DNA from: Rhizomys pruinosus
Taxonomy: Eukaryota; Chordata; Mammalia; Rodentia; Spalacidae
NCBI GenBank assembly: GCA_009823505.1
Contig: VZQC01010581.1
Location: 246,998 to 310,997 of the forward strand
Reading direction: 5' to 3'
DNA: 64,000 bases
Below are positions 21,476 to 35,200 of this stretch, piece by piece. The translations under genes were made by a program, and so were the position numbers. The notes below the pieces were generated by a model. That model made no database searches, had not been told where the DNA came from, and worked only from the letters and a program-made list of their open reading frames with translations. The first letter of the stretch is position 1. Each line of letters begins with the position of its first letter.

Positions 21476-24400
21476 CAGAATTCAGTTTCCTAGGAACTGG
21501 AAAAGCCTGTAAGCAGCCTCCACCGAGCCTACAGCCAGATGCACTTCTGAGCAAAGAGAAGCTGCCTTGGAGCCAGTACGTCCTGGCTGCCTGAGGGATG
21601 CGCAGAGGTCCACAGAGAAAGGAGTTTGTACTCCATATTTAAAGCCTGGGATAGAGCTGTCACTTGGCCAAGGCCTCCCCTCCGGGATCATGTAGATTGC
21701 GGCAGGCCTGATTTAACTATCTCTGGGAGTGGATGTGAGGCAAGCAGAGGCCCGGACTGCCGCTCTGAGGCAGAGGTCATAGCTGTCTCCTGCCCAAGCC
21801 CCAAAGAGTTTTTCAGGACATTCTCTGACAATAGGTAAAGAGGCCTTCCTGACTCCTCCACTGTCAACTAAGGAGTTTGTTACATCCTGTGCAAGAAAAC
21901 AACACAGCCCATTTCATGTGGACCTGCTGTCTCCTGGATAAGATACAGGGTGTGCCCCCCATACCATCCCTCAGCCTTTACTGAGACAGTGTGCAAAAGC
22001 AAACAGTGAACATAAACTTTTTAATAAGCACTACTCTCTCAGAAACGGGAGAGGAACAAGGCCGAGAAGTCCCACAATTCCTGTCAACATCCTGCTGGGA
22101 CACCAGGCCAGGGACTTTTGGGCAGAGCCACCAGTTGCCCTATGACAGAGCAGGTGACTCATGCTGTTCCACCAAGTTCCACCCTTAGCAGTTACAGAAG
22201 TACCTTCTGGCAGGGGTGCCTGTCTCTGCCCCCCCACCCAGGTGCCACTGTGGTGTGCGCCCTCAAAGCAAGACTCGAAGGCTACATGATCCTTTTCCCC
22301 CCTCCCCCCTTCAAGGGTGCCCACCTTGAGTTTTGACACACTTTGTGATTGCTATGTCATGGTCTGGTCAGCCACGTCTAATTTGTGAGTTCATTCCAAG
22401 ACCAGGATGATCTGTTCCACAGACTTCCAGAAAGTAGAACTTGGAGCAATCTTACTCAAGCACTGATTTTAGCTCACAAGCGTTTTCTAAGAATATGCCT
22501 TGTGCAAGCACAGTGGTGCTGTCCAGGAGTCTTGCTCAGTTCCTGGCAGCTGAAGTGCTCAAACAGCCTGACCTGTGGCCAGGGATGCTGTAGAGGGCTT
22601 GCTCTACAAGTGGGGGTCAGACTAGGGTAGCCCCAAGGCCCCTGCTGGCTCCAATATTTGGATTCTAAATACAGGTCTGGGCTGGACATAATCACAGCCC
22701 TGGGTTCCCTCTGGCACATCATTTAACACTAAATGCCATTCACACCGCACTCACAGGTGACTAACACACAGCTGGCTCTGTGCGAAGTGAATCTGCTGGC
22801 TGTGTGTCGTGTGAGATGGGCCAGGCAGGCACACCAGCCATTCTTGGCTCTAGAAGCTGTGGTCACACCTTTCTCCACAGGAGCTAAAACACCAGCATCG
22901 AGCATACTTGACTTGTCTCTGCACGTTATGGATTTAATCAACATTCACATCATAGAGAACATGCCTTGTAACAAACATCTCACTTTTACAGTACGGTCTT
23001 TCTAACTATACTTAATTTGACCCACATGGTTACCTCTGTTCCTTAAATAAGTGAATCTGTTGATTCTAAAACCGAACTCAAAAGGAGCAGGTGTGTGATT
23101 ATTAAACATTTTTTTCCTGCCAGTTTATAAACAAAAGAAATGGTCTCATGTTCAACAAAGCGTTGGCTGCACTTCTTTCTTGAACTAGGGAACTGGACAG
23201 GCTTCAATTGCTGAAGGTGAAGTTTTCTGGATATAAGCCCACAGATACCCAGGGCACGGGGGGGGGGTTAGGGTGGGGTGGTGAGAGGCAAGCATGATAA
23301 GGATTAAACAGAGACACTAACACCTGTGGAGCAGAGCACAGTCCTGCAAATATGCCCTAAAGAGACCAGATGGCTCAAAAGCAGGGTCTCTCTAAGGACA
23401 TGTGACAAAGAAGATGCATGCCCAAACAAACTTCCAGTCAGAGGGTTCAAGAAAAGAAGAACCAGGACCTCCCACCCATGTTCAGAGGCCTCTGAGTCCC
23501 GGTCTCAGCTGTAGATGGCTGGCTTCCCGCCTGGGGAGGCCCAAGAGCGAAGGTGTGTCACATGAGGGGAAGCGCTGGACCCCGGAGGCCGCAGTGCTCC
23601 TTAGAAACTAGCCAGCCCTCCACACCTCTCTCCCTGGAGTCTGCCCGGAGAGTCACCCATTTCAACAGTCTCTCAAAGTCCATTTGCAGAACACTAGAGC
23701 AGTTCTTCATCACTGGCGTGCTGAAGCAGGCAACCTGCCCATTTATTCCCAGGAGTCACCACATTCCGAGAGCCTAAGAACTGCTGACCAATGCAACAAA
23801 GGGTCCTTGGGTCCTCTTTGAAACACCAAAGCCCCAAGCAAGAAGTCTCTACAAATAGCCTGGGGCCACTGTGCTGCCTGGAGGATTAGCTACAACCTTA
23901 AAGCAAGGACAAGGTGTTGAAAGCAAAGAAAGCCACCTTAGTGCAAGAGGTGCCAAGGGGCTCAGAAGCAATCCTTTCAAGCATGAATTCTCCTCGAGCA
24001 AGCCCACATCTGTTCTGAGGCTCTGAATGAAGCCTTCCCTTCCTCGCTCTCCTTTTCATCCCTGTTCTTAGGCATTTGGTTGAAATCCAGGCTTCGTAAT
24101 AGAATTCCTGAAGGGGATTTATTAATGGCACATTCCACTCATTTTAGGCAGCCTGTAATGGCAAGCCTTGTGAAATAGTTATGAAATTAAGAGAAAGCAA
24201 ACCTTAATTTGAGAAGGGTCTTCAAAGGCATTCTATAGCAAACTGATACAGATTTGCAGCTGCCCAGACGGGTAACTCTGCTGTCCTGGCATGTGGAGAT
24301 GTGGCCTGGCCTGGCCAAAAGTCAGTGAAGAGGATGTGCTGAAGACCCAGGTGTCCTGACATTTGTTCCCAACTGCAACTTCATCAGTAGATGATCTCTG

Positions 24401-24868
24401 GAGTTGTATATAATTTCTCTGAGAAATCTCATTGGATGGGAGTAGGGGTGCATCCTGCACCATCAGCAAGAACAGCAGCATCTGTCCAGAGGCGGGTAGA
24501 ATCACAAAGCCCTCCAGGAGCCCATATCAGTGGTGCATCCAAGCAGGACCATGAGAAGAACCACACATCTGCATGAATAAACTGACTCCACCCAGGATAT
24601 GGTGGTCCATGGTATGGTAGTCCATGCTAAGTTGGCCTTGGGTCTAAGCACTTGTAAGAGTCCTTGTGGGTAACTGATCTTGGTTTGGAATCCCATAAGC
24701 CTGTATGACCTGGAATCCCTCCAGCATCAGCTCTGTGAGCCAAGCAGACTGAGAAAGTGCCCTCAAGAAGTGGATAATGCAGGGAACCATTCAGACACAC
24801 TTGGAGAGGGGGCAGTATAGAGAGCATCCAGCCATCCCGTCTCCCGTCTGTTACATGTGACCAACCTA
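21476..24868. other. Unique intron sequence
   Basis: No SINE for 3.4 kb, which is unusual in this window. It holds a plus-strand donor consensus AG|GTAAAG at 21835 and a short poly(G) at 23262. Parts near 22.9-24.2 kb are AT-richer and may include conserved non-coding sequence. No exon recognised. Confidence 0.45.
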
Positions 24869-24883
24869 AAGAAGAGACTGCTG

Positions 24884-25051
24884 AGCCAGGCGTAGTGGTG
24901 CATGCCTTTAATCCTAGCACTTGGGAGGCAGAGGCAGGCGGATCTTTGTGAGCTCAAGGCCAGCCTGGCCTACAATGTGAGTTCCAGGACAGCTGGGGCT
25001 ACAGGGAGACCCTGTCTTGAAAATACAAAAAAAAAAAAAAAAAAGAAGAAG
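24884..25051 (+). mobile_element. B1 SINE
   Basis: Full B1 with an A-rich tail. The 15-bp duplication AAGAAGAGACTGCTG flanks it at 24869-24883 and 25052-25066. Confidence 0.95.
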
Positions 25052-25066
25052 AAGAAGAGACTGCTG

Positions 25067-27327
25067 CGGGGGTGGCATAGAAACTCATCTCTGTCATCTT
25101 CTGGGAGTTTTGTCAGGTAGATCCTCTTTCCCAGGGTCCTTAGCAATGCTTCCTTATAAGAAGCCCCAACTGATTTCCAGAGTCCCACTGTGAGGGGCAG
25201 AATGGGTTGAACAGCTCCCATCAGTCTCCTCTGGTGACGGCACCAAAGGCGAGATTGTTCCAAGCCATTTGCCCCATCAGCTCACACTACGTGAGTGGGT
25301 TCCTTGAGGGAGAGTAATTACCAGATCAGAAGCTGGTGAGCTGCTCCCCGGGGTGTGCCTTTTCCTCCCGAGACCCGCTTCTTTCACAACTTTGTTCTCT
25401 ACCAGGAATCTATTACATGATCTTGTGTTTCCTCCAAAGACATCATTAATCATATAGCAAAAATGTAAGTACAATTGAAAATAGGAGATGTTTGGTTAAC
25501 CGCCATTATCCGTGCTCATGGGTCCTCAAGCCCAGCGTCTCTCTCCTAACGCTGCAACTGCCCACCTTCTCATCGCCCACTGCCATCACTGTCCTCTAAA
25601 CAGGCCAATTTTGCATTCTCTTCCTGCCTTCTTTCTTTAAGATGACAATATAAGCATTTATAACATTATTGCTGTCAGAAGGCCCAGCTGTATAGTGCTC
25701 CCTGTTGAGTCTCCCACATTCCGGTGGACAGCACAGGCAGAAGCGGCTTCCCTGGGATCTACAGAGTGGTCCAGCATCTCAGTGATAGATGGACATTGCT
25801 AGGTCTGGGCACCAACTCTGACTGAGCAAATCCCGTCTTGCCCCCTGTTATCTCTACCAGCCTATGGATCCGACCGGCCAGGTGCTCAGGAAACTCCTCG
25901 CTCTTACAAGTGGGGACTTGGCTATGTGGTGTCAGCTCCAGGGTGACCGTTACGGTCAGCTCAGAACGTGAGCCTGAATTTTAAATGCCAAGAAACAATC
26001 AACTTGATGCAGATAGCAAAACTAATCAGTTGAGAGCTTATGAGAAGTCACTTCTGCACTGAAGGTCACCTTGCAGCCACACACACAGGATGCCAGATCC
26101 AACATCACCATGGTAAAGAGGGAGAAATGCAGAGAGCGGCGGGATGTGACCTCTCAGCTTGGCCAGCCACTGCTGGGGTCTGGGCAGGGTCGTTAGCATA
26201 GAGAGAAAAGAACACCGAAAGGAAGGAACCCACATGGGGCCCAAAGGAGAGAGAATTTGTGGGCATTCGGGAGCAGCAGCAGCAGCAGAGAGGCGGGCAC
26301 ACTGCTGAGGTGCAACGACACCCAGGGGTGCTGTGCTGTGGAAGACTGATCCCTGCCTGGTCCAGGTTGCCTGTCCTTTATTGTGGTGGCTCTGACTTGG
26401 GGAAATACCATCCTTGTCCTCAAGTTCAGAGTCAGTGGAATGCAGTGCTGAGGAGCACCCCAGCAACAAGAGAAATTAAGAATGGAAAGGTTACCACAGC
26501 CCATGCCATTCAGTGGGGGTAACCTCGGGGCTTCTCTGGTTGCAGCCTGCAGCCTCATGGGCCGTTAAAGTCACCCAGCCACTTCCAGGGGCATCTAAGC
26601 TGCTAGAAAGAGCCCTGCTTCCCTACTGGCTGCGTGGACCTGACCCACATGGCTCTTCCCTGGCAAGGTCTGGCCACCATGTTGGGCTTCACAAAGTGAG
26701 ACATCACTGCCCTGATCCCGGGCCCACCCTTTCCTAGATCGGGAGAATGAACCAGCCTCCTACCCTCTCCTGGTCTCAGTTTCTCCTCTACTCAGCAAAG
26801 GTGGTTACCCACCTTTCCAACTTTAAGTTCATACTGAAGTGATAGCCCATCTACATTCTGAATTGCAGGTCTTTGGAACAAACAGAAGACTGGGCACACG
26901 GGAGGGAGGGCACAGCCAAAGTGTGCTGAGGAAGAAGAGGAAAGCCAGGGAGGAAGTCCGGAAGCGAGACCACACCTGGCTGGTTAGAAAACCAACTGGG
27001 ACACACCAGATAAACCATGTCTGCCATTCTCTCAGCCTTTATCATCTCTGACTCATGGCTGAGCCTAGCACGGCTGACTTCCTTCTCCTCCCATGCCTGA
27101 ACCCACAGCGGTTACTACAGGGCAAGTCATTACCTGGCTGAACCTCCATGAAGGCCACTCAGAATGGACGGTATGTCAGCCCTGCCATTCTATCTCGTGT
27201 TAGATGACTATCATGGCGAGTATGAGGTGTCTACTATTTAGAGAATATGGGGTGGGCACAGTGTGCAGCTGGCTGTACCTCCTGGACCTGCTTAGGTGAT
27301 GCCGTGTTTCAAGTCAAGATGTGCCAG
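25067..27327. other. Unique intron sequence
   Basis: A (GCA)n of about five units at 26274-26289 and a 15-base perfect palindrome at 25944-25958 are the only patterns seen. Frames of up to 143 residues are unsupported. Confidence 0.45.
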
Positions 27328-27650
27328 GGGGGTGTGATGGATAACCTTGGTCAACTACCTGCCTGTCTGGGAGGGATTATCTAGATTAGGTTAACTGATG
27401 TGGGAAGACGTCCACCCTAAATGTGGACAGGGCTCCTGGCTACATAGAAAGGAAAAGTGAGCAGAGCACCAGCACATCCATCTCTGCTTCCCGACTGCAG
27501 ACTGGATGTGACCGGCTGTCTCCAGCTCTGCCACCATCCCTCCCCCACCACCATGTGCTGTACCCTGGAATTGTGAGCAGAATAAACTTCCTACAAGTTG
27601 CTTTCATCGGGTATTTTGTTACAGTAACATGAAAAGTAGGTAACACACAG
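27328..27650 (+). mobile_element. MaLR-like LTR, diverged
   Basis: GATGGATAACCTTGGTCAAC, GATGTGGGAAGACGTCCACC, AGAATAAACTTCC and CAAGTTGCTTTCATCGGG follow the order of the rodent LTR also seen at 11.6 and 40.3 kb. Confidence 0.55.
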
Positions 27651-29600
<1,950 letters not shown>

Positions 29601-29723
29601 TCAGGGTCATGGATTAGTCACAGAGACACTTTCTATGCTGCCAGAGTGACACAGAGGGCAGAGAGACTCCCTTCAGGAATGTCTCAGCTAACCATCACTT
29701 TTGCTTCTAGTAAAAAGATACCC

Positions 29724-29967
29724 GGGGCTGGAGAGATGGCCTAGCGGTTAAGAGCACCGACCGCTCTTACAGAGGACCCGGGTTCGATCCCCAGCACCCA
29801 CATGGCGGCCGAGAACCATCTGGAACTCCAATTCCAGGAGAACTCCAGTTCCAGGGGAATCCGACACCCTCTTCTGACCTCCGAGGCATTGCACGACACA
29901 GGTGCACAAACTTGCATGCAGACAGTACATTCATACACATACAGAAATAAATAAAATTAATAATAAA
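29724..29967 (+). mobile_element. B2 SINE, full length
   Basis: Young-type B2, 200 bases from exon 2 within intron 1. The duplication AAAAAGATACCC flanks it at 29712-29723 and 29968-29979. The B box is intact. Confidence 0.95.
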
Positions 29968-30113
29968 AAAAAGATACCCAAGGTAAGATGCATCTACAGG
30001 TCTTATTTTGGACTCACAAAATCTGATCATAAAATCACTTGCCTCTATAAAGAAGAGACTGACCACCCTGGAAAGTCACCTCTTTCTAGTCCACTCATAA
30101 AAACTTCAGCAAA

Positions 30114-30312
30114 AGGGCTGGAGTGATGGCTCAGTGGTTAAGAGTACTGGCTGCTCTTGCAGAGGACCCAGGTTTGGTTCCTAGCACCCACGTGGAAGCT
30201 AACTCCAGATCCAGGGGATCTAATGCTCTTTTCTGCCCTCCATGGGTACTCCACACATGGGTGCACTTATATACATGCAGGCAAAATACTTGTACACATT
30301 AAATAAATAAAT
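30114..30312 (+). mobile_element. B2/B3-type SINE
   Basis: GGGCTGGAGTGATGGCTCAG head, decayed B box, AAATAAATAAATAG tail; directly followed by a B1. Confidence 0.85.
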
Positions 30313-30455
30313 AGCCAGGTGTGGTGGCACATGCCTTTAATTCTAGCACTTCTGTGAGTTCAAGGCCAGCCTGGTCTACATACCAAGTTCCAGGCCAACT
30401 GGAGCTATAGGGAAACCCTGTCTCAAAAAGACCAATAAATAAGTAAATAATTAAA
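30313..30455 (+). mobile_element. B1 SINE with internal deletion
   Basis: B1 head and tail are present; the GGGAGGCAGAGGCAGGCGGA block is missing. Confidence 0.85.
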
Positions 30456-30523
30456 AAACAACAACGAAGAAGCTCCTAAGAAATATATAATTGAAAGCAA
30501 TCTGTTTAAAGTAAATTATTCTG

Positions 30524-30680
30524 CCGGGCGTGGTGGCGCACGCCTTTAATCCTAACACTCGGGAGGCAGAGGCAGGCGGATCTTTGTGAGTTCAAGGCCA
30601 CCCTGGTCTACAGAGTGAGTTCCGGGACAGCTGGGGCTACCAGGGAGACCCTGTCTCAAAAAGACAAAAAAAAAAGAAAA
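30524..30680 (+). mobile_element. B1 SINE, full length
   Basis: The perfect 16-bp duplication AAAGTAAATTATTCTG lies at 30508-30523 and 30681-30696. Confidence 0.95.
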
Positions 30681-30696
30681 AAAGTAAATTATTCTG

Positions 30697-31614
30697 TATT
30701 CCTTATGTTATCTCCTCACATCTCAGGAGCAGCGCCCCTATTGAGCTGCTGCTGCTTTCTGGGGTCAATCTTCGTATTTTCCAGCCACATTTTCCAACCC
30801 CTCCTGGCTCTACTCTCGCTGTATCTTTATAATAACACTAGAAGGTTGGAATGCTTCAGACTTGTTTTCTTTTATACAGGTAAGGAAACTGAGGCACAGA
30901 CAATGTAAAGAACCTGTTCTGGGTGCCACGACTAAGGCAGGAGCAGGAGTGAGCTCCAGACTTGAGCCACCAGAACCCAGCGAAGCTTTCCTTCATCACA
31001 AGGGCACCCTGCAGCTTGCATTGCTAGAGCTAGAGATGGGGCCCTGGGCCTGTGCACACTAGGTAAGCACTCCATCACTGAGTTATACCCTGAGACCATA
31101 ACTTTAGCTTTTAAGCCTTCCACAAGGACTCAAATGCACTGTAGCGGATGGGCCAAGACCCAAACGTATTTGTGCAAAGCAAGGGATATGATTTGCTAAT
31201 GGCTTGGCAGCCCTGGCCCAATCAATATGCTTCAGGAATCTCCAAACACAGCAGAACCCTGAGGGGACAAGTTATGCTGAAGTTTTTCTAGCTGTCTCCT
31301 GAAGCAAAGGAGAACATCCCACAGTGCCAAAAGTGGGGGCCTTCTGCAGGCTCAGCCAGGCTGCTGACAATGTGTCACATGGGGAAACCCTGCCCCTTCC
31401 TCACCTCATCTGGTCACCCAGGTCGCCGACTGCCCCAGGACTGATCAGGCACTGCAGCTGGCCTCCATCCTAGGGAGTCACACACCCTGTTAGTTCTTTT
31501 CCCCTAAGTTTGTTAACTATTTCTTTAGCATTGCTTACCATTGATTACTATTATTTCTCATCAAAAGCCCAAAATAAGACCAGAATGTATTGTTCAGAAA
31601 AATCCCCACAAGGG
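30697..31614. other. Intron 1 sequence, mostly unique
   Basis: A decayed reverse ID-like element may cover about 31038-31104 (CATCACTGAGTTATACCC). Otherwise nothing recognised. Confidence 0.4.
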
Positions 31615-31997
31615 GGGCTAGAGAGATGGCTCAGCAGTTAAGAACACTGACTGCTCTTTGCAGAGGACTCAGCCCCCACATGGCAACTAACAAATGTCCA
31701 AATCTCCAGTTCCATGGGATCCTACACCCTCTTCTGACCTCTGTGGGCATTGCATGCCATGGGTGCACACACATGCCTATAGGCACACACTCACACACAT
31801 AAAAAATAAAAATAAAGATAGCCGGGCGTGGTGGCGCACCCCTTTAATCCTAGCACTTGGGAGGCAGAAGCAGGTGGATCTTTGTGAGTTCAAGGCCAGC
31901 TTGGTCTACAATGTGAGTTCCAGGACACCTGGGGCTACAGGGAGACCCTGTCTCAAAAAAAGACAAAAAATAAAAATAAAACATAAAAATAAAGATA
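31615..31997 (+). mobile_element. B2 SINE with a B1 inserted in its tail
   Basis: The B2 body spans about 31615-31818 and its A-rich tail resumes at about 31976. The outer duplication is AATCCCCACAAGG before and AATCTTCCCACAAGG after (to 32015), enclosing both SINEs. Confidence 0.85.
31819..31975 (+). mobile_element. B1 SINE nested in the B2 tail
   Basis: B1 with AAAAATAAAGAT-type sequence on both sides, showing insertion into the B2 tail. Confidence 0.85.
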
Positions 31998-32017
31998 AAA
32001 AATCTTCCCACAAGGAT

Positions 32018-32216
32018 GTGGCTCAGTTGATAGAATGGTTGCCTAGTGTGCACAGACCCCCAGGTTTGATCAGAAGCTCCTTGTAAACATGGTGTGGTGG
32101 CACGCACCTATAGTCCCAGCCCTCAGGAGGCAGAGGAAGGAGGAGAAGTTCAACATCATCCTCAGCTACATAGTGAGTTTGAGGCCAGCCTGGAAAATGT
32201 GAGACCCTACCTCAAG
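32018..32216 (+). mobile_element. B4-type SINE (ID plus B1-like)
   Basis: The ID-like half (GATGTGGCTCAGTTGATAG) is followed by a B1-like half (GGTGTGGTGGCACGCACC). Confidence 0.7.
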
Positions 32217-35200
32217 GGAAATTCCCCCAAGCCTGCCAGTTCAAGTTCCCCTGTGTAACGGAACTGTAGAAGAGCTGGTATCCATGCCGCTGCGGCACCT
32301 GGATGTTCAAAGCCCATTGCTAAGCTCTCAGGAGCTTCAATACTTAAAACACAAATGGAATTTGGGGAGAGGCAGGCCGGGGAATTCTGAATCGCTAGGT
32401 GATGGGAAGTGGAGCTTTGTGTTTGAGATGAAAACTTGTGAACATACAAATACATATACTCCGTCAAAAACATGGTCTAACTCTGAAAGGCCTCACCAGA
32501 TCAAATCTTACCACAGCCTCTGCCAGTGAGTGAATGAAATTAAAGCACGGAGAGAAATTCCTGAAATACAGCTTGGGGTGCAGCTGGTATGGACCATGTT
32601 CTCTCTTTCCAGTGCCAACGCACATAGGTTCACACATGCCCAGACTGGTACCTATACTCCGGTCATTGAGACCATCTCGGTGGGGGCCCCACAGGCAGCC
32701 TCTATGTCTACTCACCAGGTGCCTTCCATGCTGGGCTCTTGAAAGGGTCAAGGACATTCTTTAAGTGGCCCTAATGTGCTCATGCAGACCAGAGCCTACC
32801 CAGTAGGCACAGGGGCCTTGCCCATCACCTACACTTTGGGGCTATAGTTACTGCAGGGTTGAGTTCACAACCGTGTGGGCTCCAACAGAGTTTTTACATG
32901 GGGGGCATTGAGGAACCGAGCAACAGCATGTTGGAGGCAGATCTCCCACCCCACCTTGCCATATGAGCAGAAAGTCATGCACCGAAGGCTGCTTGGCTCC
33001 AATGTCAGGTGCATGAGAAGAGAGGCAAGGCAACCCTTCTGCCTCATGGCCTCTGACATTACCCTTCAATTTCCAGCTGCTGTGGATCTTCATTCCCTCT
33101 CAGAAGTCGCCTACCACAGCTGTCTAACCCTGAGGTTGAAACCTCCCTGTTGAAACCCACAGGAACAAAGGGATGAAGAATCATCATCCCATCCATCCAC
33201 TGGTCCCGGCAGATATCAGACCTGTATCATGACTCCAAAGCTATCTAAGCACTCATTCATTCCTTTGACAAACCGAACACCAGATAAAGCCAATCTGCCA
33301 GTCAAACACAAGACATGGGCTCTGGACTCAGCAAGCTCAAGTTCAAGACTCAGCCCAGGCAGGAATGCAGCATCCACAGCAGGATGAGGGCAAAAGGCAG
33401 GGAGACTCATCTGGTGCAGACCTGGGCTGGGGCTGGAAAAGTCTGTCTGCAGAAATAGCCTTGGCTGAGATTAGCAAGGTGAGATGGGGGCAGGGACTTG
33501 TGCAGGGTGCTCCCTGCAGAGGAACCTCAAGTTCAAGGGCCTCCATCTGCAGCAGGAGAGTGGAACATTCAGAAACCTACAGCAGAACTGGCAGCTGGAA
33601 TGAGGGTTGGGGTGCAGGGTGGGAAAGGGGGGGAAGGAGGCAGGGGACTTTGGCATAGATGGGACCAGAGAGGGTAACTTTGGTATGCTATTTGGAGGTT
33701 GGTGGGAGGTGAAGGAGATAGCCCCAGCCTGGAGTAGCAGGCTAGCAAGTTCAGAATGTAGCAGTCCTTGGTAGAGCTCCCCAGCTCTACAGGGGTGGGA
33801 GAGCTTAATCAGCAGGTCTTAACGGTTGGAGAGGATCACACCAGCCAGTAGACCAAGCTGGGTGACTAAATCGAGCTGGGAGGGAGGGAGAAGCCAAAGA
33901 GTCAGCTACTTAGGATGTTAAGTATTCAAGAACAGGGCCACGTGTGTGCCTGTGAGGGAGGCGAATGACTGTAAACAACCGTGACTAAGATTCAGCAAGG
34001 ACGGCATGCCTGTGCCCAGTGCACTCCAGTCTGCAGCCTGTGGTCAGCTCTGGCAGTGGGAGGGAGGCTACCAGCTGCTGTCTGGAGGAGGGAGGGAAGG
34101 CAGCAAGGTCATCTGGCTCAGGACCCCCTTGCTGAGGTGGACTCCAAGTCTGGGCTGCCTTTCTCCTACTCTGCCAGTTAAGCATTGCTTGGTTCTCCAC
34201 AGGCAATGTGCGTTGCCTTGGAGTCGTCTGTTAGAGGAAAATCTAAACTAAACAGGAACTCATGCAGCCTCTCCCTCCCATCCCCCTCAGCAATGGAAGT
34301 AATCCCACCCTTCCTCCACCGGTGTCCAGTGGCCTCACCCAATTAATAAAATCACAGAAACCTGTGTGATGAGGCAGTGGCCTGTCACTCCAAAATAGAC
34401 CAGCTCTCTGGAAACACATCCTCCAGTGAGAACTGCTAGCTCACAATGTAGGTTACCATAAGCTCTGTCTCAACCTCCTGAGCTCCTTAAAAATGCAGCA
34501 AACACTGAGTCCCTCCTGCTTTTCTCCCTCGATGTTCGTTTCTTTACAGTCCTATCTTGGACACTGCACCCTCTCCTCACAGAATGTGCGCTGCTCCACA
34601 GAGCAGATGGTAACTGCAGTGAGTTCCTTCCTGGGGGTTGCAAGAGAGGGGAGCCCGTTGGAACCAGTCCTGGGGGCTGTTCCCGAGAATGGACAGTGGC
34701 AGGGTGTCACATAAACTAAGTATAAACAGGGGGCATCTGAAGATCCCCATGCAGCAGGGGAAGATTAGAAACAGCTAGCAAGCCCCACCCCTTCAGTGGG
34801 AGGCAGGGCCAGACACAGAACTTCCCTCAGCAGCGCAGGAAACTCCATGAGTGTTGGGCTGCAATCTTCCCTCTGCTGGCTGAGCTTCCATGCTCCCTGC
34901 TAGGGTGCTCACCTTGATGGCACCTCAGGATGGCCTGCCGCATCGCAGAATAGCATGCTGACCCACAGTGAGAGCAATGGTCTGCAGTTAAATATCACAC
35001 CCTGAGCCAGGCTTGAAGCACAGGCTACACCTACAGGACCACTCACAATGCTCCAAAGGCCACCCACTTGCCTTGTGTCCCCACAACCTCAGGGACTCCC
35101 ACTGCCCTCCTGGATGCCCTGGCCACTGTCCTGTGCAGGACCCCAGGGCAGGGAAGAGACAGAATGGCAAAGCTCAGGATCTTGGGGCTCTCGAGAAGTC

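Noticed and set aside
23018..23037. TGACCCACATGGTTACCT as an LXR element
   Set aside because: The half-site spacing is six, not four.
23041..23100. Possible ABCG1 exon 3 in the gap between 1 and 29278
   Set aside because: I searched for the GPSGAGKST-coding exon and its flanking residues on the minus strand across intron 2 and saw no match here or elsewhere. A protein-to-DNA alignment would settle it.
29748..29938. Recurring cysteine-rich frames (MYECTVCMQVC type) at about 1.4, 29.8, 44.2, 46.1, 59.4 and 60.3 kb
   Set aside because: These are the translation of the antisense strand (or, at 60.3 kb, the plus strand) of B2 SINEs, not a gene family.
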